A stretch of 64,000 nt of DNA from Pyricularia pennisetigena (Eukaryota > Ascomycota > Sordariomycetes > Magnaporthales > Pyriculariaceae). Shown piece after piece: positions 44,501-54,797 of the stretch. The notes beneath the pieces are model-generated. The model was given only the letters and a program-made list of their open reading frames with translations. It was not told the DNA's origin and did no database searches. A program made the position numbers and the translations under genes. Location of the stretch: positions 2,454,408-2,518,407 of the forward strand of contig NC_043744.1 in NCBI RefSeq assembly GCF_004337985.1, in the 5' to 3' direction. Positions within the stretch are counted from its first letter, which is position 1; each line of letters opens with the position of its first letter.

Positions 44501-47500
44501 ATTCTCGATAACAGGCTCAGTGATAGCATCATCCGCGGCTGGACCGGGCTCTATGACAGGTTCACTCCCCGCCACGCCCTTGTCCGCATCGACAGTCTCT
44601 GCTGCAGAGGCATCTGACACTGCGATTGTGTCAAGGTCGACGGGCGCAGTCGCTGGCTCCTCTTTGCTCACGTCTGCGGCATTCTCCTCAGGAGCAATCT
44701 GCTGATCATCAGAGGCGCCCTGAGGGTCGTCTGCCGGAGGTGTCTCAGAATGATCAGCAATCTCTGCGACGACCGCACTGCCATTGGACTCCACGTCTTT
44801 TAAACGTGATTCCTCGGTCTCCTCGACAGTTGGCACCTTGTCGCTGGCAGATGCCTGATCCACAGCGGTCTCGTTCGGTTGCGAACTAGTAGCATCTACA
44901 GTTGAAGCCAGATCCTCAGCTGGGACAGGCGCTTCTGCTGGAGTATCAGAGGGCTCCTCTGCTGGAACAGCAGCCGGCTCGACTTGCGGTTCCACCGAGC
45001 CCGTATCAGCATCAGTGGCCGCTTGTTCGTTGACAGCTGTAGTCTCCTGAGAAACTTCAGCCAAATCGACCGGCTCTGGCGTCTGTTCAGCCGCATCGAC
45101 AACCGGAAGCTGCTCGGTGACCTCGACGAGCTCTGCAGGTTTGGTTTGCTCGCTAGCGTCACCAGTCGCCATGACAGATGTAGTTGCCTCAGCATCCGAG
45201 TCCTTGGGTGTATCTGCTTCTACGGGATTCTCAGCTGGCTCAACTGTGTCAGATTTCGGCTCCGGGTCAGCGCTAGCAACTTCGGCTGCATCAGCCTCTG
45301 GCTCTGCAGGCTTATCAGACGTCTCTGCAGTGGTATCCTCTTGGTTTTCGAGAGCAACCTTGTCTGCAGCTTCAGTTGGCGAATCCTGTTCAGGTTCTTC
45401 TGCAGGAGGAACGTCGCCTTCCGGGGCCTTATTCGGGCTAGCTGCTTCATCGGGATCAGTGCTGCCGGCCTCTGGCTCCGCAGGCTTATCAGACGTCTCT
45501 GCAGTGTTGTTTTCTTCGTCTTCGGAAACAGGCTTGTCCGCAGTTTCAGTTGGCGAATCCTGTTCAGGCTTTTCTGCACGAGGAATGTCGCCTTCAGAGA
45601 CATTATTCGGGCTGGCTGCTTCATCGTGATCACTGCTGCCGGTCTCGGGGGTAACGACTGGCTCGGTCGGCGATGCTTCCACAGGCGCTGGTGGCTCCTC
45701 AACTGCTTCTGCTGCAGGCTCTTCACTCGAGATCTCTACGGCCGCTAATTCATCATCTGGCTGAGGAGATGCTTCAGGCACGTTGACTGGCTCCAGAATT
45801 TCAACCGCAGAGCTATCTTTTGACACAGACTCGACATCCAGGTCTTCAGCAGGTGCCTTATCAACCACCTTATCCTGGGCTTCTCCCAAAGTCTCAGATT
45901 CATCGATTGAGGCATCAGCTGCTGGTGCGACATCAACTTGTGCGGTCGGCTGCTCCACCGTTGGGGAGTCAGAGGCGAGCTCAGGCTCTATTGCTGTCAA
46001 TGGCTCCCCCACAGGCTTGTCGTCTGCCTCGGCCGCTTTGTCTTGGGTAATATCGCTGCTTTCAGGGGCAGGTGGCTGGTCTTCTTTGGGCTCCACAGGC
46101 TGGGGCTCTTCAGATACGGCAACCTCTTCCACGTTCGCGGGCTCCGATGGAGGAACCTCGGCTTCAATCTCAGGAGGAACATGAACAGAAGCAGGTTCAA
46201 CCTCTGGAACAGGCTGCTGTGAGCTTCCGTCCTGCTCGAGCCCTGATTCTTTGACAGTAGCTTCCTCCTGAGGCGGCGCCATACCAGCGGCTTCAACAGC
46301 TGCCTGCTCATCGCCGGCAGGGGCCTCGGCGGCTTTATCGATAGTTTCCTCAGCTTCCATGCCGCTTCCAAGTTCTTCTGTCGGTACGATCTTTTCTGCG
46401 TCCTCAGGCGTTCCGTTCGGCTCAGAAGCGGGAGGCAAATCGGATGGTGGCATGCCTTCCGAGGGCTCGACGGCATCTTTCTTAGGTTCGGGTGCGTCTG
46501 CTGACACAACTTCCGAAGTTTGCATAACATCACTCTCCACATCTGCTGGTTTGATTGACGCCTCCGGCTCGCAAGGATCGGCCTCCGAGTCTTTGGGGGC
46601 AGGATCCTCCGCCTGGGTTACTGCGGTCGGCGGCTCATTCTCGGCTGAAACGGGAGACCCACTCTCGTCAGGAGCAGCCAACTGCGTCGGTTCTTCGCCA
46701 GTCGCTACGGCGACTGCGTCGTTTACGGCAGCACTTTCCTGGGGCTCGACTATATCAACAGATTCAGACGGAACCTCTGCCACCGGTGGCGCGTTATCCT
46801 CTGCGAGAGCCGCCGGTTCCTCTAGGTTCACTGCGCCGCTGTCATCAGCGACTTGCGGATCTTCTGGCTCATCGGCATCGAGGGCACTTGCGGCAAGGAC
46901 TGCTGCAGGTGCAATAACCGCTGCAGCTGCGACTGCTTTGCTTGCCTTGCTCTTTTTGTCCTTCTTGTCTTTGCTCTTGGATTCCTTCTTGGACGGCGTC
47001 GACAAATCTTCTTCGGGCTCTTCCGCCTTCGGAGTTGGAGGGTCTTCGACGGGCGTAGGTTCAGTAGCCTTGCCTTTCTTCTTCTTTTTCTTATCCTTTT
47101 TGGAGGATGGTGCCAAATTCTCTTCGGGTTCTTGGACCTCTGGCGCTGCTGGAGGGCTGACTTCGTCGCCGACTTCAGCTTCAACGTCGGCCGTATCCTT
47201 GTCCTTCTTCGAAGATGCAGGCAATTGCTCTTCTTGCGCGACTGGAGGCGGTACTTCTGGAACAGGCTCGGAATCAGATGCACCCTTGCCCTTCTTTTTC
47301 TTCTTCTCTTTCTTGGAAAGCACTACCGGTTCCGGTTGTGGTTCCTCGACTGCTGCCACAACTCCGACAGGGGTTGCATCTACGCCCTCTTCTTCCATTT
47401 TCTTGTCCTTCGACGGTGTCGCCGCCTCATCCGCCACGCTGGCGTCTGGTTCCACGGGAGCTTTAACCTCATCAGGATGAGCCACATCAACCAGAGCCTT

Positions 47501-50226
47501 GCTCTTCTTCTTCTTTTTCTTGTCCTTTTTGGATGAAGAAGATAACTCGTCTATGTCAGGCTTTACTGGTGCTGCTAGAGTCTCTGGCTCTGCAGAAGCA
47601 GCATCCAAAGCAGATGTATCCACGTTTTCAGCTTCAACGGGTTCCACCTTCAATTGATTTGCCTCGATGGGCGCTGCTTCGACGGGAGCCGTTTCGACGG
47701 GAGCCGTTTCAACCGGTGTTATATCCACTGCAGCTGTTGCCGCTGACGCCGCCTCAGCGTCGTTTGGATCTGCTGGTGCTGCCTCGGCTGGTGCTACTGC
47801 CTCAACGGGAGGGACATTGACGGGAGCTATCTCGGCCAGCGCCTCTGTTCCGGCGGGTACTGCTGCTTCGGCTGGTGTTGCTGCCTCCGCGGGAGCTGCA
47901 TCGTCATGAGCTGCCTGAACGGTTGCTGCCTCAGCTTCTGCTGCCCCTGTTGCCTCAACGGCTACCGCATCTGCCGGAGCTGTCTCGACCAGTGCTGCCT
48001 CAACAGGGGCTGGCGCCACGGGCGAGGAAGTATCCCCGTCTGTTACCTCTGTGGCAGCAGCAATCTTTTCCTTCTTCTTTTTCTTTTTCTTCTCCTTTTT
48101 GGAAGAAGCGGACTGCTGAGGCTCCGGTTCTTGCTTCAACTCAAGCTCTGGTTCTTGCTTCGGCTCAGATTCCGGTTCCTGCTTCAGATCAGGTTCCGGT
48201 TCCTGCTTCAGCTCAGGCTCCGGTTCTTGCTTCAGCTCAGGCTCCGGTTCTTGCTTCAGCTCAGGCTCCGGTTCTTGCTTCAGCTCAGGTTCCGGTTCTT
48301 GCTTCAGCTCAGGCTCCGGTTCTTGCTTCAGCTCAAGCTCTGGTTCTTGCTTCAGCTCAGATTCCGGTTCCTGCTTCAGATCAGGTTCCGGTTCTTGCTT
48401 CGGTTCAGACTCTGGTATTTTCTCTGGCTCTGGCACAGGCGGCGGAGATGAAATAACGGACTCCTGAGGAGTCGCTGTGCCTGACTTGCCCTTCTTCTTC
48501 TTCTTTTTATCCTTCTTTGAAGACGGCGACGACTCTGCCTCGGGTTCCTTCTCTGGCACAGGCGTTGCAGGCTGCGGCTCTGCTGGTGGAGCAGCGTCGA
48601 CGACCTGGCCCTTTGGCGCTTCTTCTGTGACCGCGGGAGCTTCCTCTGTAGGGTTAAGGGTGCTCTCGTCCTTGTCATCAGAAGGTGCCATCTCATCGGC
48701 TACAGCCTTGGTCTCTTCCGTGGGAGATGATGCTGTCGCTGCTGCCTCTTCAGAAACTGGAGGGATGGCCTCTGTAACTAGCGCAGGCGTAGACTCTTCG
48801 GTAACCGGAGCAGCAATCTCATGGGAAGCAGCGGCTTGGTCTTGGGTGTCTGAAACATCGATCTCTTGAGCGTTCGTGGCGGGCTGTTGCTCATCGATCG
48901 AAGACGCGGGCCCATCGACCTTTTCAGGGCCATCCTTTTCTGAAACAGCAGGAGCGTCTTCTTTGATCGCCTCATCAGCTGCAGTATCTGCTTTCGAGGT
49001 TGCTTGTTCGTTAGTGGCCAGAGAAGCTTCCTCTGCATTTGCAGGTGGTGGGACGTCTTCGGCAGCCGTGGGGGCTTCGTCCTTGGTAGTTGAATCGGCC
49101 GCTATTTCAGCATTGAAAGGTTCTGGTGCTTGGACGGTATTCGGGACAGCTTCATCAGCATTGGTTGGCGAAACTAAGTCTTCAGTCACTGCAGGATCTG
49201 CAGCCTTGGCTGTGGGAACAACTTCATCCGAGGCCTTTTCCGTTGTCGATTCCTCGGTAATGGAAGCAGCTTCCTCTGTAGATTTTTCAGGTGCCGCTTC
49301 CTCGGCAGCGGGAGGTAGACCATCCTCACTAGACGGGTTTGCTGCAGCTGGGGCACTTTCTTCCACGGCCGGATCGGCCGCCTTGTCGGTAACTGGGACA
49401 TCAGCAGCGTCGGCAGTTACTTCAGCACTCTTCTCGTCAGATACTGCGGCAGGCTCTTCTGACTTTGGAAGAGTTTCCGCATCAGCAGCCGGCGATGTTG
49501 CCTCTTCAGCGACAACAGCATCTTTATCAGTAGCTGGCGCAGTGTCTGCTTCTACAGTTTGCAAAGGTGTCGGCTCGGCAGCAGGCGCTGCTGGTTCTTC
49601 AGTGGCCGTGGCATCTTTCTCAGCCTCTGGCACAGCAATTGCATCCTCTGCAGTCTCCGAGGGCTTGGGTTCGCTAGCTGGTGGGGCAGCCTCCTCAGTA
49701 GTAGGCTCATCGGATTTCTGATCAACAGCGACCTCAGCATCCGCTAGTGGCTGTTCTGGAGCGGGGTCCGCATCTACTGGTTTCTCGTCGGTGCTAGGCG
49801 CAGTCGCTTCCTCGGCGGGTTGAGCGGCCGGTTCCTCGACTGCGCTAGGAGCCGATTCTGCATCGAGAGCTGCTGGAGCCGCATCTTCTACGGGGGCAGA
49901 AGGCGGTGGCGGCGGCGGAGTGTCGTCCGTTGCACCCTTTTTGCTCTTCTTCTTTTTGTCCTTTTTAGAGGTCTTGACCTCCTCGACCAGGACAGGAGGA
50001 GGTGTTGGTGCCGGCGGCTCTTCAGATGACTTCTTTTTGCTCTTCTTCTTATCCTTTTTGGACTTTTTCGCCTCCTCAAAGACAATCTCATCGGCCGCAG
50101 GTGAAGTGACCTCGGTAGTTGCTGAGGGCTCATCGGCAGGCGCAGGTGGTTCCTCGCCAGGTGCTGGGGGCCCATCAGTCGTGGCTTCCTCACCCTCCTC
50201 CTTGGCCTTTGGTTCTTCTGCCGGTG

Positions 50227-50281
<55 letters not shown>

Positions 50282-51061
50282 CTCAGGAGCACCTTTTTTG
50301 CCTTTCTTTTTCTTTGACTTTGGAGTCTCTAAAGCAGGCTCTTCCGCCGGGGCAGGCTCTGAATCGGTCTTCTTTCCTTTGGACTTTTTCTTTGATTTGG
50401 ACTCATCCCATTCGTCCTCGCCAGCCTCCAAGGCTGCTTGTTCCTTTGGTTTCTCGGGTGGCGGATCAGGGTCAGACTTCTTGCTCTTGCTCTTCTTTCC
50501 CTTCTTGTCGTCCTCGTCTTCGGAAAGCTCAACGCCCTTTTTGCTTTTAGATTTCTTTTTTGACTTTGAGCTTTCCAAAGTCTCGCCGTCATCGGCTGGA
50601 GGAGCAGGCGTCTCCTCAACGGCGATCTTCTTTTTTGACTTCTTCTTCTTGCCCGTGGTTGCCGGTTCATCTTCCGGTACAACCTCTGGCTCCTCGGCCT
50701 TGGATGGTTCCGGCACTACCTCAGCATCGGCTTTCTTTGCTGCCTTCTTCGCTGCTTTTTTGGCGGCCTTTCTCTGGGTCGCCGTCATGGGCGTTTCCCA
50801 TTCTTCGTCCTCCGCCGGTATACCCCCATCTAGAGTCCAGGTTCAGCTGACTGATCTTGATAAAGATTGGCTGTATATTTACTCACCTTGTCCGTCTCCG
50901 TTCTGGTCTATCGGCTTTTGATCCTCCTCTGCATCTGAGGGCTGGAAGTACTCAACCTTTGAGTAGTCTGCGTACTGCGGCTCGCCATATGAGCTTACGG
51001 CAACCTCATTACCCCATGGATTTGTCCGCGTCGGACAGTAGGAAACATCTTCGAAGCTCAT
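41546..51061 (-). CDS. giant disordered Glu/Ala/Pro/Lys-rich repeat protein
   Basis: Two exons, 51061-50887 and 50829-41546, give 3152 residues. The start MSFEDVSYCPTRTNPWGNEV is in a short exon; the intron is only 57 nt. The N-terminal two fifths alternate acidic PAE-rich stretches with Lys-rich clusters (SKKDKKKKKKG type). A 12-copy repeat of ELKQEPEP and a run of Pro-Glu are embedded. The centre is almost wholly acidic and low-complexity with 58-residue duplications. The last 600 residues change: a Gly/Ala segment (VAAGATAAVGAAG), a short conserved-looking helix (EEIVATAVILYATCDVLSP), then an Arg/Ser-rich tail with doubled PEEQQEH..RRRAERHAAR units, ending in GGFRAVFKRLFTS. It resembles large fungal proteins annotated as involucrin-repeat or leashin/Woronin-tether-like, but I cannot confirm orthology. 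Confidence 0.8.
45309..45656. repeat. two tandem 174-nt (58-residue) duplications in the giant gene
   Basis: Two adjacent imperfect copies, starting at 45309 and 45483, each open on the plus strand with GGCTTATCAGACGTCTCTGC and encode an acidic segment with the strings DEAASPN, PEQDSPTE and TAETSDKPAEP. The unit is a multiple of three, so the frame is kept. Confidence 0.8.
48126..48413. repeat. 12 x 24-nt tandem repeat array
   Basis: Exactly twelve 24-nt units encode ELKQEPEP-type octapeptides within the giant protein. Variants are D/E at the first place and P/S/L at the last. Units 1-3 match units 9-11 (offset 8 units, 192 nt) nearly perfectly, so the array itself carries a higher-order duplication. 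Confidence 0.95.
50225..50285. repeat. (GGCTCT)n hexanucleotide repeat
   Basis: About ten copies of a 6-nt unit encode alternating Pro-Glu in the N-terminal part of the giant protein. The unit keeps frame and should be length-polymorphic. Confidence 0.9.
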
Positions 51062-53975
51062 TCTTTGGGGACCTTGTGAAGGCTTGCGGCTTCTGCACGC
51101 CAGTAGGTGGCGAGAGAGCCTGGCCAGACGGTCTTATCAACAGGACTGCCTCCACCTGGACGCAGGAACAGCCCTCTCGAGTGTAAACAACAACCAAAAG
51201 ACGTCGCCAGATGTGGGGCGTGCGTTTGGTGGGTTTTACGAAGTTTCTCGTGGTGAAAAGGGTTTATCCCAGCAGTCACTTTTGATGGTGAGAGTTTTGT
51301 CCTGTGAGACTAATCGAATTTGAGAGTTGAAGAGCCCGGGAGATAGATAGCCCAAGCTTGGTATACAAATGTCGATCGCTAGTGCGGGCCTCTGGCAAGA
51401 AAAGCAGCGAGAATCGGGTTAAACAAACGGAAAAGGGGTATCACGCGTACACAATAATGGGAATTACCAGGGGAATGCTTGAAGATCGAAGGAGGAAAAG
51501 AAACCAGGAAGCAATTGTTTGTTTGTTCGAGGCTTCATAGGGTTTCCTTTGAAGACGAACGGAGCGATCAAAACGGCGGAGAAAAAACATTGGGCTTCGA
51601 GAAGGGCAGGGGGGTACCATGAAATTTGGCACGCCCCCGGCAACCTATAATATAGCCCCTTTGCCGATATTATGGAGCAACGAAGGAAAGGAAAAAAAAA
51701 AAATATTAAGCACAAAAGAAGAAAAGCTGATGGCTGGTTGGCACCTGCAAACCCCACGGGCGGGAATTGCCTCTCTTCCACTTGACAGATCGAGGCGAGC
51801 AACAACAGGTGGTCAGAACCGGGCGGCATGGGGCGCCATTGGACCAAAATAATTAACAAGCTCCAGCGCCCTGGCGCCACGTCGAGATGAGGGGTCGAGA
51901 TGGATGGTAGTAAAGGTGAAAAAATAAATAAAAAATAAAAAAAAATAATAAAAATAATAATAAAAAAGAGGGAGAGAGAGCATTAGGCTTCGGGTGTTTC
52001 CCGTACCTATTACTGGTACAAGGTTGATGAGGCGTGGGGTGGTTCGCTTAGAGACTTTAGTAGCTTGAACACCTACTACCTGCCTTACAGTACATACAGT
52101 AAGTATGTTGTGGTCTTGTAAGACGCCGCCCGTCAACGTCACACTACTTTACTGCCAAAATGTAGTTGCAACTTGCAAGTTCCGTGGTTAATTGGGCACA
52201 CAATTGACTTCTGCAGCGCCCAAAGGGTTAGCGCGCAGCCCAAAAGCACGGGATCGACTGTGATACGTTTCGTCACACCCAAAAAAAAAAAAAAAAACCG
52301 CCGTGAGGCCCTGGTAAGCCTGGCTTCTCTGGCTTGTCTGGTTCTAAGATGATTAGAAAGGAAAGCCACGTTTCTTGCATAATTTATTGCAAAGTGTTGT
52401 CAGCAACGGACCTATGGTTTTCTTCTGGATTGGTCAACGGACTTGAGGCCTATGGGGTTGTGTTTGGCACCTTGCATTCGCTTCCTTTTCGATGATGCTG
52501 ATCGCGGCCGATACTCACGGTGGGTAAGGAAGCTGCCAAGCCGCTCCCCAAGACGCAAGGCACACAATACTGGCAGATTGTAATTACCATACGGGAAGTA
52601 CCTAGGAAAGCATGTACCTGGTACGGATAAGTACTGCCAGATTGGATAGAACAGTAGGTAAGGGCATACAATACATGTTTCTAGGAGTTCCCATGCTGTT
52701 CGATCCCGTAAGTGATATCTTACTGGCCGAGTTATTTAGCTCTCAGGCGGGTGCCCACCGGAACCTGGGTACCGGCGGCTGGGATCCGACAGGATGAGTA
52801 ATGAGTTAGTACCTTTTGCCTTGTAATTGTATGCAGGAGTACACATGCGGTTGAGTGGATAAATGGCCGATCAAAACGGGGCCTGAAAAGAGCTTGCATG
52901 CAAAAAGTGCGAGTTGCTCCAGTGAACAAGTGGGTGTGCTACGTGGCAGACAACGGGGGGAGGGGGGGGGATTGCGGACGGTTTGGACGGACGGTTGTCA
53001 GTTTCGAAGGCCCAGCCAGACCCGACCTCGTCCGAACCCCGGTCTGCAAGTGTGCCCAAAATCCCAGGCAGTTCAGTGCGGTGTGCAGCCGCCAGTGTGG
53101 GGATGAGGGGCAGTTTTTGCTTTGTAAGAAGAAACAGAAGCACCTTTTCTTTTTCAGACGACAGACAGTTTATTCTTTGAGGCTGCACAGAAGTTTCTGG
53201 CATCAAAGCTTCAGATGTCGACTACATCATAAATGTGCCTGGGCTTTGCTGGGATAACCGGGCTATATTGGGTACCGAATTGCAACTGATTGGGATGTAT
53301 TGGGTATCTTATATCGCAATCTTAAAGCAATATCGGGCTCTCTCTGGGTTTTGTCATGCCTTGGTTTTCTTCATTCATCGGCGATGCCGAGAGCAATAAT
53401 TGGATTGTTTGTGTTGGATACAAACAGAATTAGATATCTAATCTCAAAGCATGAACGGTTGCTATGCACTGGCTGTCATCTAATTTCTCTCATCTTTAAA
53501 AGGAGGCCAAAGGCTCATGTACGTGGTCGCGCATGGAAGCAGGGACTGCCGCCACACGCAAACTCTACGACCATGCCCAACGTTACAAGATATATAGATG
53601 CACTTTTTGTACAAATCAAGGTTCTTCTTCACTGCTTCTCGGTACTTCTTTGTACTGTACTATAGTAGCCTCGTCAACTGCTTAATTCGCCACCTGGGTC
53701 ACCAATGGGCGGTGTGCTACCGCTTTGCGTTCAGTAAAGATACTTGGTTTATCCCAGCCTCGCCATCTCTAGCACCCACTTTGCCTCTCCATTCCACGAT
53801 CCATTTTGACCAGAATCCACAAGTTGAGTCACATCGAGGTGCCCTAGACCAACCAACACGAGTAAGTCCTAGCCCGCACAAACACACAACCAAACAGAGA
53901 CATGGCATGCAAGACGTCACAGTCATAAATTCTGTCAACCGAAAGCTTTCCAACAACAAGCAAGCATCTAAGCAA
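51062..53975. other. 2.9-kb gene-free spacer upstream of the giant gene
   Basis: Region between the giant gene's start codon and the tRNA pair. It probably holds a long promoter/5' UTR. Low-complexity A/T sequence is at 51909-51967 and A-runs at 51692-51703 and 52282-52297. Frames here are short and unconvincing. Confidence 0.6.
51909..51967. repeat. A/T-rich simple repeat
   Basis: A degenerate (AATAA)-type tract of about 60 nt upstream of the giant gene. Confidence 0.9.
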
Positions 53976-54058
53976 TCGGATATGGTGTAGTGGCTAACAT
54001 ACGACGCTCTCATTCCGAGTCAACCGTCGTGCCCGGGGTTCGATTCCCCGTATCCGAG
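53976..54058 (+). tRNA. tRNA-Glu (CTC), intron-containing
   Basis: Full cloverleaf. Acceptor TCGGATA pairs with TATCCGA and the discriminator is G. The D arm is GTGTAGTGGCTAACAT. The anticodon stem CGACG/CGTCG encloses anticodon CTC (54009-54011). An 11-nt intron lies at 54013-54023, one nucleotide after the anticodon, as usual for nuclear tRNA introns. T arm CGGGG-TTCGATT-CCCCG gives the B box. Without the intron it is 72 nt. Confidence 0.93.
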
Positions 54059-54067
54059 GCCTTTGAT

Positions 54068-54161
54068 GCCCGGCTAGCTCAATCGGTAGAGCGTGAGACT
54101 CTTACTGGATTCTTCGGAATCTGCCATCTCAAGGCTGTGGGTTCGACCCCCACGTCGGGCT
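54068..54161 (+). tRNA. tRNA-Lys (CTT), intron-containing
   Basis: Acceptor GCCCGGC pairs with GTCGGGC (one G-T wobble) and the discriminator is T. The anticodon stem TGAGA/TCTCA encloses anticodon CTT (54101-54103). A 21-nt intron at 54105-54125 follows A37. T arm GTGGG-TTCGACC-CCCAC gives the B box. Mature length is 73 nt. The gene begins only 9 nt after tRNA-Glu on the same strand. Confidence 0.95.
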
Positions 54162-54185
54162 CAATTCCCGGCTTCAATGCCCATC

Positions 54186-54201
54186 TTTTTGCAAATTTTT
54201 T
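54186..54201 (+). terminator. Pol III oligo-T terminator
   Basis: T5 (54186-54190) and T6 (54196-54201) runs lie about 25 nt past tRNA-Lys. They are the first T-runs of four or more after tRNA-Glu as well, so they are the likely stop for Pol III on this pair. Confidence 0.75.
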
Positions 54202-54753
54202 GTGATTTTGTAGCTTTTTGTTTTTGTTTCATCTGGTGATGCTGTTTTTTTGGTGTTGTGGTGTTGTGCTATGAGAATGGCAGCGCCCATGGGTAGATCC
54301 ACCTATGTATTGGCCGACCTACCCAATAGCAACAGCCTGCTTAACATGGGATAAAGGCCTCGTCCACGCTTCCACACATTTACCCAATAGATATTCTTTA
54401 TACCGTCCTATTGGTCTTCCATTTCGTTTTTATGCATCCAACACAGGCTTTGTGCGTCCATAGTTTGGAAAATACAATCTATGGCCAGTCTCGGTCAAGC
54501 CGGAGGTTACTTTACCCGGCAATGCTGTGGTAATTGCAAAGAAGATGGAGAAAGAATAACTGCGCCTAGCAGGTTATATATATGCAATAAAATAAAGCAG
54601 TCACAAAACTAGTACCTTTGACAGAATAAGTAACTCCTTCTATTTACCCGGAACGTCTGTCGCGGCTGGCTTGGAGACTATGTTGCTCTATCGACAAATC
54701 AAATTACACGAATATGTCCAAAACGACCATATACTTTGACCTTGGGGCAACTC

Positions 54754-54754
<1 letters not shown>

Positions 54755-54796
<42 letters not shown>
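54755..54796. repeat. A42 homopolymer
   Basis: Uninterrupted run of about 42 A. It is the longest A-tract in the window and prone to assembly or polymerase error. Confidence 0.95.

Positions 54797-54797
<1 letters not shown>

Noticed and set aside
43409..50921. Many long plus-strand open frames, some above 300 codons, opposite the giant gene (for example 46359-47480).
   Set aside because: They are antisense shadows of a low-complexity GC-biased coding strand, rich in Ser/Ala or Cys/Phe/Leu, with no domain and no splice logic.
41546..51061. CRISPR-like or bacterial repeat reading of the 24-nt array.
   Set aside because: The units are contiguous without spacers, in frame and inside a eukaryotic coding exon.
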